NCBI GenBank assembly: GCA_047638515.1
Contig: JBLIME010000017.1
Span: 1-21,163 of the forward strand
Origin: CANLBN01 sp047638515
Lineage (GTDB): Bacteria; Pseudomonadota; Gammaproteobacteria; Pseudomonadales; Cellvibrionaceae
Reading direction: 5' to 3'
DNA length: 21,163 nucleotides
Part shown: positions 1 through 6,863 of the stretch, in pieces
Position numbering within the stretch: the first letter of the stretch is position 1
How the letters are laid out: each line of letters opens with the position of its first letter
Program-made: the position numbers and the translations under genes
The notes under the pieces: generated by a model
Database searches by the model: none
What the model saw: only the letters and a program-made list of their open reading frames with translations
What the model was told of the DNA's origin: nothing

Positions 1-1
1 G

Positions 2-1477
2 CCATTGGATGAAGGGGACTTAATGTATATGCCGACCACTTACCCTGGTATTTCCATTGGTAAAGTCCGTGAACTATTACAGCAAAGCAATAAACTTATT
101 CGCACGGTGCCAGAGGTCGAAAGTGTTTTTGGCAAAGCTGGGAGGGCAGATACTGCAACGGATCCTGCGCCCTTAACGATGATTGAAACCTTCATCCAGT
201 TAAAACCGAGGGACCAATGGCGTAGCGGTATGACACTTGAGTCCTTGATAAAAGAACTCGATCAAATCGTTAAATTGCCGGGTCTAACCAACGCATGGGT
301 GATGCCAATTAAAACCCGTATCGATATGTTGGCAACCGGCATTAAAACGCCAGTGGGTATTAAGGTGGCAGGCCCTGATCTCAACGTGATTCAAGAGATT
401 GGCCAGCAGCTCGAAACTATTGTGAGTGATATTCCAGGTACTGCGTCAGTTTATTCAGAGCGCGTTGCTGGTGGACGCTATATCGATATTGATATTCAGC
501 GAGGAAAAGCGGCTCGTTACGGTTTAAATATTGCCGATATACAACAAGTAATTGCCAGTGCTGTTGGTGGTATGAATGTCACTCAGACAGTAGAGGGCTT
601 AGAGCGTTATCCGGTTAATGTTCGCTACCCACAATCTTATCGGGATTCTCCAGAAAAATTAGTATTGTTACCCATCATCACTGCAAGTGGCCAAAGTATT
701 GCCTTGGGTGATGTTGCCATCATCTCAATAGAAAATGGTCCGCCTGGAATAAAAAGTGAGAATGCTAGAATCAATGGCTGGACATTTATAGATATCGAAG
801 GTGTCGATATTGGCAGCTATGTGCGTAACGCTCAGAAAATTGTCAATGAAAAAATTGATCTTCCTGCAGGCTATTCATTAATTTGGTCTGGGCAATATGA
901 ATATATGTTGCGCGCGAAAGAAAAGCTGACCTATGTTATTCCACTGACCTTGGCCATTATTATTATACTGTTATTTATAAATTTTCGTAGTGTTGCCGAA
1001 GTAGCTATTTTAATTGGCACTTTACCTTTTGCTTTGATAGGCAGTGTATGGCTTATGTACTGGGAGGGGTTTAATTTTTCTATTGCAGTAGGCGTCGGTT
1101 TCATTGCTTTAGCGGGCGTTGCGGTTGAAATAGGTGTGATAATGTTGGTCTATCTTAACCAAGCATTTAATCGTCTTATTGCTGAACAGCCCAATAATGA
1201 AAAAGAGAGCGTTCAACAACACAATAAACTAACGCAAGAACAGCTTAAAAATACTATTTTAACGGGTGCGGGTTTACGTGTCCGTCCAGTAATGATGACT
1301 GCCGCTGCGGTTATCGTCGGCCTATTACCGATACTCTATGGAACAGGTACAGGGTCAGAAGTGATGAGCCGTATTGCAGCGCCCATGGTCGGCGGAATGA
1401 TCAGCGCAGTTTTACTCACGCTATTGGTTTTACCCGCCGTTTATTATTTATGGAAAAAAAAGGAATTTAAATTATGA
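2..1477 (+). CDS. cusA: CusA-type heavy-metal RND efflux pump, C-terminal half (5' truncated by window)
   Basis: Inner-membrane subunit of a tripartite Cu(I)/Ag(I) proton antiporter that expels metal through a CusB/CusC-like partner pair. The reading frame is open from base 2 (Pro-Leu-Asp-Glu-Gly-Asp), so the N-terminal half lies outside the window; about 491 residues remain of the usual 1040 or so. The sequence follows E. coli CusA closely: LMYMPTTYPG, RIDMLATGIKTP and SAVGGMNVTQTVEG correspond to the regions carrying the three periplasmic metal-binding methionines (M573, M623, M672 in E. coli), the third apparently shifted a residue or so. Then come SGQYEYM and the last transmembrane helices, including FIALAGVAVEIGVIMLVYL, VRPVMMTAAAVIVGLLPILYG and EVMSRIAAPMVGG. 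The gene ends 75 bases before copC on the same strand, so a shared copper-resistance operon is likely. Family assignment is strong; copper/silver as opposed to zinc/cobalt specificity rests on the methionines. Confidence 0.93.
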   Translation, partial: PLDEGDLMYMPTTYPGISIGKVRELLQQSNKLIRTVPEVESVFGKAGRADTATDPAPLTMIETFIQLKPRDQWRSGMTLESLIKELDQIVKLPGLTNAWVMPIKTRIDMLATGIKTPVGIKVAGPDLNVIQEIGQQLETIVSDIPGTASVYSERVAGGRYIDIDIQRGKAARYGLNIADIQQVIASAVGGMNVTQTVEGLERYPVNVRYPQSYRDSPEKLVLLPIITASGQSIALGDVAIISIENGPPGIKSENARINGWTFIDIEGVDIGSYVRNAQKIVNEKIDLPAGYSLIWSGQYEYMLRAKEKLTYVIPLTLAIIIILLFINFRSVAEVAILIGTLPFALIGSVWLMYWEGFNFSIAVGVGFIALAGVAVEIGVIMLVYLNQAFNRLIAEQPNNEKESVQQHNKLTQEQLKNTILTGAGLRVRPVMMTAAAVIVGLLPILYGTGTGSEVMSRIAAPMVGGMISAVLLTLLVLPAVYYLWKKKEFKL

Positions 1478-1552
1478 AATGACAGTTACAGTCTACTTAA
1501 ATCTTACATTATTTTTTATTCACAACAAATATTTACAACAAGGTTACATTTC

Positions 1553-1978
1553 ATGAAAAAGTTATTCCTCGCAAGCGTTCTATTACTCATCAGTCATGTT
1601 GTTATGGCTCACGCATATTTAGAGTCATCACTACCTAAAAATAATGCAATGTTAATGAGTAGCCCAGAATCTATAGACTTAAATTTTAGCAAGCCTGTTA
1701 GGCTAGTTAAGCTGTTAGTGAAAAATCAACAAGGGGATACGGTTAATATTGGCTTTAATCCCATCAAAAAACCTGCGGCAGTTTTTAATTGGTCATTGTC
1801 TGATGCATTGGACGCAGGGACTTATCGTGTTGATTGGATCACTATGGGCGCAGATGGTCATAAAATGAAAGGTGACTTTGGTTTTATGGTCCATGCATTG
1901 GATAATATGAGCCATGATGGAATGAAGATGGGTACGGATAAAAGTAACATGGATCATTCTAACGATATGCACAAATAA
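1553..1978 (+). CDS. copC: CopC-type periplasmic copper-binding protein
   Basis: A 141-residue secreted CopC/YobA-domain protein that binds copper in the periplasm and works with CopD. A signal peptide is clear: MKK, a hydrophobic stretch LFLASVLLLISHVVM, then an Ala-His cleavage region, so the mature protein would begin with His (HAYLESSLP), the N-terminal copper ligand of CopC proteins. The core shows the expected pattern LESSLPKNNAMLMSSPESI, LNFSKPVRLVKL, GTYRVDWITMGADGHKMKG and a closing GFMVH. An added tail from about residue 114 is rich in Met and His (MSHDGMKMG, MDHSNDMHK) and may bind further copper. The stop lies three bases before the copD start, so translation is probably coupled. 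No strong Shine-Dalgarno is visible; AAGG about ten bases before the ATG is the best match. Confidence 0.9.
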   Translation: MKKLFLASVLLLISHVVMAHAYLESSLPKNNAMLMSSPESIDLNFSKPVRLVKLLVKNQQGDTVNIGFNPIKKPAAVFNWSLSDALDAGTYRVDWITMGADGHKMKGDFGFMVHALDNMSHDGMKMGTDKSNMDHSNDMHK

Positions 1979-1981
1979 TTT

Positions 1982-2893
1982 ATGTTCACTGATATAACTA
2001 TATGGCAACTATTAATAATGGTTGCCAAGTTGTTGGGTTATGTTGGGCTTGCCGCTGCCGTCGGCGGCCCCTTAATGATATGGCTCTTACAATCAACCAA
2101 GAGCAATCAATCGGCTCTATTATTTGATATTCGCGCCTATGGTTTACTGTTCAGCAGCTTAGGTTTAGTCGCTGTTCTTATGCAACTATTATTAGAAACG
2201 GGCGCCTTCTCTGAGTCGGGTTTCAGCGGTATGTTTGATCCTTTTATGCTGAAAATCGTGTGGCAATCTCCCATAGGTGAGACCGCCCTTTATAGAATTA
2301 TCGGGTTTCTATTGAGCCTCTTTATTTTTTTTGTTCTGTTGAAGCAATTACATCGTGGCGTAGGATCAGTCGTTGTTATTATTTTTAGTTTATTATTGAT
2401 TGTATTAGGGCGATCCTTCAGTTTATCGGGACATAGTGTATCGTTACACGGTGGCTTGCAATTATTACTCAGCCTGCATGTGGTCATGGTGATGGCTTGG
2501 ATGGGCTCACTTTACCCCTTATTGAAAGCGAGTTACCAATTACCCGTAAAAGCCTTACATCTATTAATGCATCGCTTTGGTTTATATGCCCAGAGTGTTG
2601 TTGCATTATTAATTCTCACCGGTGCAATTATCGTTTATTCCTTACTAGATTCTTTTAATGACCTAGTGAATACCCCTTATGGGCAATGGCTAGGTGTAAA
2701 ACTACTACTCGTTACCTTTATTCTACTATTGGCCGCGTATCATAAGTGGCGGCTAGTCCCCAGGTTGTTAAGCACAAAACAGGCTGGACCGAGTCTTGCG
2801 CGCTCGATAATTCTCGAAATGTTTATTGCGCTTGCTATCCTATTCGTTACAACAATTATTAGTTCAGTCGTAGGTCCTTTAAGTTTAAAATAA
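1982..2893 (+). CDS. copD: CopD-family copper resistance membrane protein
   Basis: A 303-residue polytopic inner-membrane protein of the CopD family, thought to move copper across the inner membrane with CopC as the periplasmic donor. About eight hydrophobic segments can be read, beginning with LLGYVGLAAAVGGPLMIWLL. The family-typical histidine helix is present at about residues 156-178: SLHGGLQLLLSLHVVMVMAW followed by MGSLYPLL. A late helix pair contains GVKLLLVTFILLLAAYHKWR and the protein ends SSVVGPLSLK. The ATG follows the copC stop after three bases and has no good ribosome site of its own, which favours translational coupling. The length matches the family. Direction of transport is not settled for CopD proteins in general. 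Confidence 0.88.
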   Translation: MFTDITIWQLLIMVAKLLGYVGLAAAVGGPLMIWLLQSTKSNQSALLFDIRAYGLLFSSLGLVAVLMQLLLETGAFSESGFSGMFDPFMLKIVWQSPIGETALYRIIGFLLSLFIFFVLLKQLHRGVGSVVVIIFSLLLIVLGRSFSLSGHSVSLHGGLQLLLSLHVVMVMAWMGSLYPLLKASYQLPVKALHLLMHRFGLYAQSVVALLILTGAIIVYSLLDSFNDLVNTPYGQWLGVKLLLVTFILLLAAYHKWRLVPRLLSTKQAGPSLARSIILEMFIALAILFVTTIISSVVGPLSLK

Positions 2894-2923
2894 ATAAAGC
2901 GATTAAAATAAAAGGAGTTAAAA

Positions 2924-2953
2924 GTGAAGCGCTATTTAATGGGTGTTGCTTGA
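2924..2953 (+). pseudogene. Truncated start of a lost third gene of the copper operon
   Basis: A strong ribosome-binding site (AAAGGAG, 2911-2917) stands before a GTG that opens V-K-R-Y-L-M-G-V-A and then hits TGA. With GTG read as Met this looks like the first nine residues of a signal peptide or membrane anchor (positive residues, then hydrophobic). It sits 30 bases after copD. I infer that a third cop-operon gene once began here and was cut off, since downstream DNA has no matching frame. A short leader peptide is an alternative. Confidence 0.35.
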
Positions 2954-2990
2954 TTAAGTAAATGCGTCCTTTAAAAACGTTAAAGAATCC

Positions 2991-3025
2991 ATCGAGAGGG
3001 TAGCTGAGCTTATTACCCTGTCGAT
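2991..3025. repeat. Imperfect inverted repeat, 11 of 12 positions paired
   Basis: ATCGAGAGGGTA (2991-3002) faces TACCCTGTCGAT (3014-3025) across an 11-base loop, with one G-G mismatch. No T-run follows, so it is not a standard intrinsic terminator. It lies just past the copD end and the truncated ORF, and could be an operator, an RNA-stabilising hairpin or a mobile-element scar. Confidence 0.45.
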
Positions 3026-3410
3026 AGCAAGTTACTGATTTAGGCCAAGAAAGGAAGTTCAAATATTTCTCGACAGTGGCTAGCGTAATTATTCTAAGTT
3101 AAGCAAGATATTCGGATAGTATTTGGATGCCTACAAATAACGTGCTGTATCTATTTTGTGCACATATGTCAGGTATTGTATGCAGTGGGTGCTTACCTAG
3201 GTCTTCAAAGTATAAAAGTTTTTATTTAAAAGAATGAATGTAAACCCCTGTTCGATAATATTGCATGAGCGCAGCGAACCCGCAAGGTGAAGCGCCTCGA
3301 TGCGCTGAATAATCCCTCCGTGATAATTTACAAGGACATATATGTTCCCACCTAATACTGTGTCTGCCGCCTTGTGGGTGTGTTTTGTATGGGATGCCCA
3401 CCAAGACAGC

Positions 3411-3434
3411 AAAAAGCGCCTTAGCGGCGTTTTC
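3411..3434. terminator. Possible bidirectional terminator hairpin
   Basis: CGCC and GGCG pair around a five-base loop. They are flanked by an A-run before the stem and a T-run after it (AAAAAGCGCC ... GGCGTTTT), giving a U-tract on either strand. The GC stem is only four pairs plus A-T extension with one bulged base, so it would be weak. It lies within the GC-richer block that has no gene. Confidence 0.3.
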
Positions 3435-3679
3435 CTCACCGGTTTCCCCTGGCCATCCCCTAGAATTCTTCATAACAAACCTTATAAGTTAATTTAGTTT
3501 GAAATCCCCTACTAAGTTTTTTCACAAAAGGACGAAGCGAAAACTGAGATATTTAATTTAATCGAAATGTTCTACAATTCGATTAAGCGACATTTGCACA
3601 CAGATGTGTATTCCCCGCTACATATGAAGAACAGTATTTTTTAGAATCAAACCGTGTTTAGTAAAAGCTGGGAAATCAA

Positions 3680-4130
3680 GACATCACCACCGCCGAAAGT
3701 CGTGCCGCAGTGTTTTCGGTGCGCAAAGATTTCGACATCGTCATCACTAGCACGGCCCACCACAGGGTGATTTCGGCGACTGGGAGGGTGACACTGGGAT
3801 CAAGACGCTTGACGTCAACATGCTGACATCGATCGAGCTGATCCACGCCACGGTGGACGGCATGGCAGAGCGTGGTTTTGGCCACACTATCAACATAAAC
3901 ATCACCTCGGGCCCGGTCAAGGCATCGATCGATATTCTGGGTTTGAGTAATGACGTCCACAGTGGTCTGAAGGGTTTTGTGGCGGGCGCAGCACGCAGAA
4001 AAATTGCTGGTCAGAGTGTGATCATCAATTCTTTGATGCCATCTGCGGATTTTTGTGCAGTTGGCATGCGTATTACATCACCGGCCAAAACGTGCTGGCC
4101 GATGGTGGTTCTTACTCGGGTACTTTTTAA
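3680..4130 (+). pseudogene. Short-chain dehydrogenase (SDR) pseudogene, frameshifted and internally deleted
   Basis: Three consecutive frames read as one SDR. From 3680 the frame gives DITTAESRAAVFSVRKDFDI. From 3754 a second frame continues GPPQGDFGDWEGD, LDVNMLTSIELIHATVDGM, RGFGHTININITSGPVKAS, IDILGLSN and GFVAGAARRKIAGQSVIINS. From about 4044 a third frame gives CGFLCSWHAYYITGQNVLAD then GGSYSGTF and a stop. The YITGQN-LADGG end is diagnostic for SDRs. Relative to the family the N-terminal Rossmann motif is missing, as are roughly 50 residues between the INS(L)MP segment and the C-terminal CGFLC segment. The gene is therefore dead by at least two frameshifts and a deletion. Base composition is more GC-rich than the flanks and matches the following quinone oxidoreductase, suggesting they arrived together. 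Confidence 0.85.
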
Positions 4131-4165
4131 ACGTCAGCTAAATAATTAACAATAAAGGAAGAGAC

Positions 4166-5173
4166 ATGAGCGAAAACACCAACAAAAACACCTCCAAGGC
4201 CGTTCGCATTGAAGCACACGGCGGCCCCGAACAACTCAAGCTTGTCGACGTCACCGTGGGTGACCCCGGCCCTGGCGAAATCCGTATTCGACACAAAGCC
4301 ATCGGCCTGAACTACATCGATATTTATCAGCGTGCCGGTTTGTATTCGCTGCCGATGCCACTGCATCTTGGTATGGAGGCCTCGGGTGTAGTCGAAGCCG
4401 TCGGTGCAGGCGTGACGCATTTACAAGTCGGTGACCGCGCGGCTTATGCCAGCCAGCCACCGGGTAGCTACTGCGAATTGCGCGTGATGCCGGCCAAGTG
4501 CGTCTGTAAATTACCCGACGCTATTTCGTTTGAAACTGGTGCCGCCATGATGCTCAAGGGCCTCACTGTGCAGTACCTGCTGAGCAAGACTCAGCCGCAA
4601 GGCGGCCTCAAGGCCGGTGATTTTGTGCTGTTCCACGCTGCCGCTGGTGGTGTTGGTTTGATCGCTTGCCAATGGGCCAAGGCGATGGGCCTGCAACTGA
4701 TCGGTACCACTAGTTCAGATGCTAAATGTGTACTGGCCCTCGAAAATGGTGCGGCTTTCGCCATCAATTACGCCGAGGAAGATTTTGTCGCTCGCGTCAA
4801 AGAAATCACCGGCGATGCGGGTGTCAAGGTGGTCTACGACTCTGTCGGTAAAGATACTTTTTTGAAGTCACTTGACTGCCTGCAGCCGTTTGGTTTGATC
4901 GCCAATTTCGGCAATGCCTCTGGCAAAGTCGAACCGCTGGACCTCGGTTTGTTGGCCAGCAAGGGCTCGTTGTATACGACGCGGCCGACGGTCTTCACAC
5001 ACCTGGCTACGCGCGAAAGCACCCAAGCCATGGCGGACGAATTATTCGAAATGGTCATCAGCGGCAAGGTCAATATTGCCATTGACCAGCGCTTTCCCTT
5101 GGCAGATGTGGCCGAAGCGCATCGTTCGTTGGAAGCCCGTAAAACCACGGGCTGCACGATCCTGACGCTTTAG
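4166..5173 (+). CDS. qor: NADPH:quinone oxidoreductase (zeta-crystallin-like MDR family)
   Basis: A 335-residue cytosolic medium-chain dehydrogenase/reductase of the quinone oxidoreductase type, which reduces quinones with NADPH. Visible landmarks: GPGEIRIRHKAIGLNYIDIY (about 34-53), HLGMEASGVVEAVGAGV (67-83), the NADPH-binding stretch HAAAGGVGLIACQWAKAMG (157-175) and a normal C-terminus ending TGCTILTL. The structural zinc lobe and zinc ligands of alcohol dehydrogenases are absent, as expected for this branch. The ATG has a good ribosome site (AAAGGAAG) about six bases upstream. The N-terminus is roughly ten residues longer than usual (Asn/Thr-rich). It is the only intact gene in a GC-richer block flanked by an SDR pseudogene and an lspA fragment. 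Its stop overlaps the stop of the lspA remnant on the other strand. Confidence 0.9.
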   Translation: MSENTNKNTSKAVRIEAHGGPEQLKLVDVTVGDPGPGEIRIRHKAIGLNYIDIYQRAGLYSLPMPLHLGMEASGVVEAVGAGVTHLQVGDRAAYASQPPGSYCELRVMPAKCVCKLPDAISFETGAAMMLKGLTVQYLLSKTQPQGGLKAGDFVLFHAAAGGVGLIACQWAKAMGLQLIGTTSSDAKCVLALENGAAFAINYAEEDFVARVKEITGDAGVKVVYDSVGKDTFLKSLDCLQPFGLIANFGNASGKVEPLDLGLLASKGSLYTTRPTVFTHLATRESTQAMADELFEMVISGKVNIAIDQRFPLADVAEAHRSLEARKTTGCTILTL

Positions 5174-5352
5174 TCTGGAACGTCTGCTAGCGGCTGCCGC
5201 ACCTGCAGCAGTTCGTCCAAGATCAAACAGATGGCGCCAATCGAGATGGCGCTGTCTGCAATGTTGAAGGCTGAAAAATGTCAGCCAGCGTAGCCCATGT
5301 CGGCAAAATCAACGACGTAGCCGTGCAGCAAGCGGTTAATGACGTTGCTGAT
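5170..5352 (-). pseudogene. lspA: lspA (signal peptidase II) C-terminal fragment
   Basis: Read on the minus strand, this encodes ISNVINRLLHGYVVDFADMG then YAG, an in-frame TGA (complement of 5281-5283), then HFSAFNIADSAISIGAICLI, LDELLQVRQPLADVPD and a stop. LspA is the membrane aspartyl protease that trims prolipoprotein signal peptides. The two conserved boxes are recognisable: the GN-x-x-DR...VVDF box and the FN-x-AD box. The TGA stands where the family has Trp (TGG). The first catalytic aspartate of the DR box is Asn (AAC), while the Asp of FNIAD remains. The fragment begins abruptly near 5352 and lacks all N-terminal helices. It is non-functional by truncation, stop codon and active-site loss. 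Its stop overlaps the stop of the convergent quinone oxidoreductase. Confidence 0.85.
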
Positions 5353-5470
5353 CGTGATAGATGGCAAGTTTTCTCAGTGGAAATAGACCTGAATTTTCAA
5401 TACGAGAAGTTTAGGTCCAGCTGAATTGGTAAATACACTAGAGAAATTTGGTATAGGGGCTATAAGTGAT

Positions 5471-6121
5471 ATGAAAAAAACTGAACATAAGTCAGATAAT
5501 TGCCTAGATATATTGATCAATAGTTGTAAAAAAAGAGCCGCCCCCTTCACTACTGCAACGGAAAATGTTTGCCTAAACTTTTATCGTAATAAAAATGATA
5601 ATGTATTGATTTTTATAGGAAGTTTAAACAAAGACATTGAACATGAATGCATGAGTGACTTAAATGTTATCAGTAAAGAAGAGCTATTTTTAAGTTTTGA
5701 TAAGGGCTGCGTGGGACCAACAACAATAGATTATATGCTTGAATCGTTCAACGAGTATCATGATAAAAGTGTTTTAGGTGATATCTCTGCCTTCTTGCAA
5801 TCCTTAGAGGCAATTAAAATAACTATTTGCTATGCAGATTCAATGGGAGTTTCTAAAGCTGCACTCCTAGTTCTGTATAAAATTTGTCAACAACTTGATA
5901 TAAAATGCTTACCGATAATTATAAAACCAGCTTTATTTAAAGGCATTTCTTCTTCTGGTCGTCATTTTAAAGATCTGCTTACTTACATTGGCGCACATGA
6001 ATATCACATATACGACGAAGACTTTAGTGTTTATACACAGCGACACCATATAAATAATATTATAGACTTCCAGGATTTATGTAAGGTGGAGTTGTTGAAA
6101 TTCGCCACTTCAATTTTATGA
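5471..6121 (+). CDS. Orphan protein, possible FtsZ GTPase-domain relic
   Basis: A 216-residue AT-rich ORF (231 if the upstream TTG at 5426 is used; I prefer the ATG, which has AGGGG about ten bases upstream). I do not know a named family. The second half aligns by eye with the FtsZ GTPase domain: EAIKITICYADSMGVSKAAL matches the FtsZ strand leading to the GGGTGTG loop, then LYKICQQLDIKCLPIIIKPA and LFKG parallel AEVAKDLGILTVAVVTKPFNFEG of E. coli FtsZ, then FKDLLTYIGAHEYHIYDED parallels ITELSKHVDSLITIPND. The closing LCKVELLKFATSIL resembles the helix that ends that domain. The tubulin signature GGGTGTG is absent (SMGVSK stands there), there is no N-terminal GGGGSN loop, and the C-terminal domain is missing. 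If the reading is right, it could not bind GTP normally. It may be a captured and diverged fragment, a regulator of division, or chance similarity. It has no signal peptide or clear membrane helix. Confidence 0.45.
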   Translation: MKKTEHKSDNCLDILINSCKKRAAPFTTATENVCLNFYRNKNDNVLIFIGSLNKDIEHECMSDLNVISKEELFLSFDKGCVGPTTIDYMLESFNEYHDKSVLGDISAFLQSLEAIKITICYADSMGVSKAALLVLYKICQQLDIKCLPIIIKPALFKGISSSGRHFKDLLTYIGAHEYHIYDEDFSVYTQRHHINNIIDFQDLCKVELLKFATSIL

Positions 6122-6342
6122 ACATCAACATTAACATTATTAAAACCAATCACTGACAGGATTATCTCATCCATTACGATGAGCGAGCATCGGTAATAAT
6201 AGGCTGTTCTATACAGGATTTAAAGGGAGGATAGAGGGCACCACTGAAAAGACGAGCGTTATGGGGCCCAGCCCACGTCTTTTGTGGGCGATTTTTAATG
6301 TACTTGTTAGCTTTTTATTGATAAATAACTATTATCTCACTT
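6122..6342. other. Hairpin-rich spacer between convergent genes
   Basis: No ORF of note. A hairpin at 6173-6197 pairs ATTACGATG with CATCGGTAAT (one bulged G, six-base loop). CTGT/ACAG at about 6213-6225 can form a small one. The terminator at 6271-6289 and an alternative pairing at 6247-6283 follow. On the minus strand GCTAACAAG at about 6304-6312 resembles the outer end of an attC site just after the stop of the 163-residue gene, but I cannot find its partner. Confidence 0.45.
6271..6295 (+). terminator. Intrinsic terminator for the FtsZ-like gene
   Basis: GCCCAC (6271-6276) pairs perfectly with GTGGGC (6284-6289) around a seven-base loop, followed by GATTTTT. It would stop plus-strand transcription from the 5471-6121 gene. 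An overlapping alternative stem, AAAAGACG (6247-6254) with CGTCTTTT (6276-6283), shares bases with this one and excludes it. Confidence 0.6.
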
Positions 6343-6834
6343 TTATAATGAGGCTGCATATTGCTCAATCTTGCTAATACCATTTATCTGTTTTAAGTCT
6401 CCTGATGGCTCTAAAATAATCCAGCCATCCTCTGTTTGTTCGAACTCAATATCTTCTGAGCGCAATATAGATGTGACAATAACGATTCTTGCTTGTAGAT
6501 CTTGAGCTGCCAGTTCTTTGCGTAGAGACTTTTCTTTAGCGCTTATTTCTTTCTCAATTCTAGGTGATACTGCGGTCCAATTTTTCTTTCCACAGCTATC
6601 ACATTCATAGCCTTCATTAGCGATCCAGTCAATAATTTCATCTTTATAAGTTAACATTGCGGCACCACCAGCAATAATAGCTATGCAAATTGCCATAGCG
6701 AAACCAGTTCCTGCAAAAAGAAAACTAGTCCATGCCCAAAACCCAAAACCAGCCGTTGCGCCACCTAAAACTTTTACAAAAAAGTCTAAGTTAACTTCTT
6801 CTGAAAACCCACAATCAAGGCATCTTATTCTCAA
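6343..6834 (-). CDS. Membrane protein with split CxxC zinc-ribbon pair, unknown function
   Basis: A 163-residue protein of no family I recognise. It begins MRIRCLDCGF with a CxxC pair (C5, C8). A glycine-rich hydrophobic stretch of two probable membrane helices follows (about 25-64, including GFGFWAWTSFLFAGTGFAMA), then a second CxxC pair (C78, C81; GYECDSCGKKNW). A charged region after residue 90 (EKEISAKEKSLRKELAAQ) may be helical or coiled-coil. The two CxxC pairs would sit on the same side of the membrane and could form one zinc ribbon over a helical hairpin. The start is TTG with a good site, GGAGA, eight or nine bases upstream; no ATG is available nearby. The gene follows an attC-like palindrome and is AT-rich, both typical of integron cassette genes. 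Confidence 0.65.
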   Translation of the reverse strand: MRIRCLDCGFSEEVNLDFFVKVLGGATAGFGFWAWTSFLFAGTGFAMAICIAIIAGGAAMLTYKDEIIDWIANEGYECDSCGKKNWTAVSPRIEKEISAKEKSLRKELAAQDLQARIVIVTSILRSEDIEFEQTEDGWIILEPSGDLKQINGISKIEQYAASL

Positions 6835-6863
6835 AAAAATTCTCCAAATTGGTTGAATAAATA

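Larger units (their letters stand above)
2954..3679. other. Non-coding stretch between copper block and SDR pseudogene
   Basis: No reading frame here looks like a protein I know. Open frames on the minus strand at about 3197-3473 overlap each other and have no recognisable domain. Contents I can point to are the inverted repeat at 2991-3025, a block of higher GC at about 3262-3470 and a terminator-like hairpin at about 3411-3434. The remainder is AT-rich. Confidence 0.5.

Noticed and set aside
3197..3473. Two overlapping minus-strand open frames of about 80 codons in the GC-richer block
   Set aside because: They use different frames over the same bases, show no known domain and lack good start sites; more likely open by composition.
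3820..4149. 109-codon plus-strand ORF as an intact gene
   Set aside because: It is the middle frame of the SDR pseudogene; matching SDR sequence continues in other frames on both sides.
5426..5470. TTG at 5426 as the start of the FtsZ-like gene
   Set aside because: No ribosome site precedes it, and the ATG at 5471 is the simpler choice; the longer form cannot be excluded.
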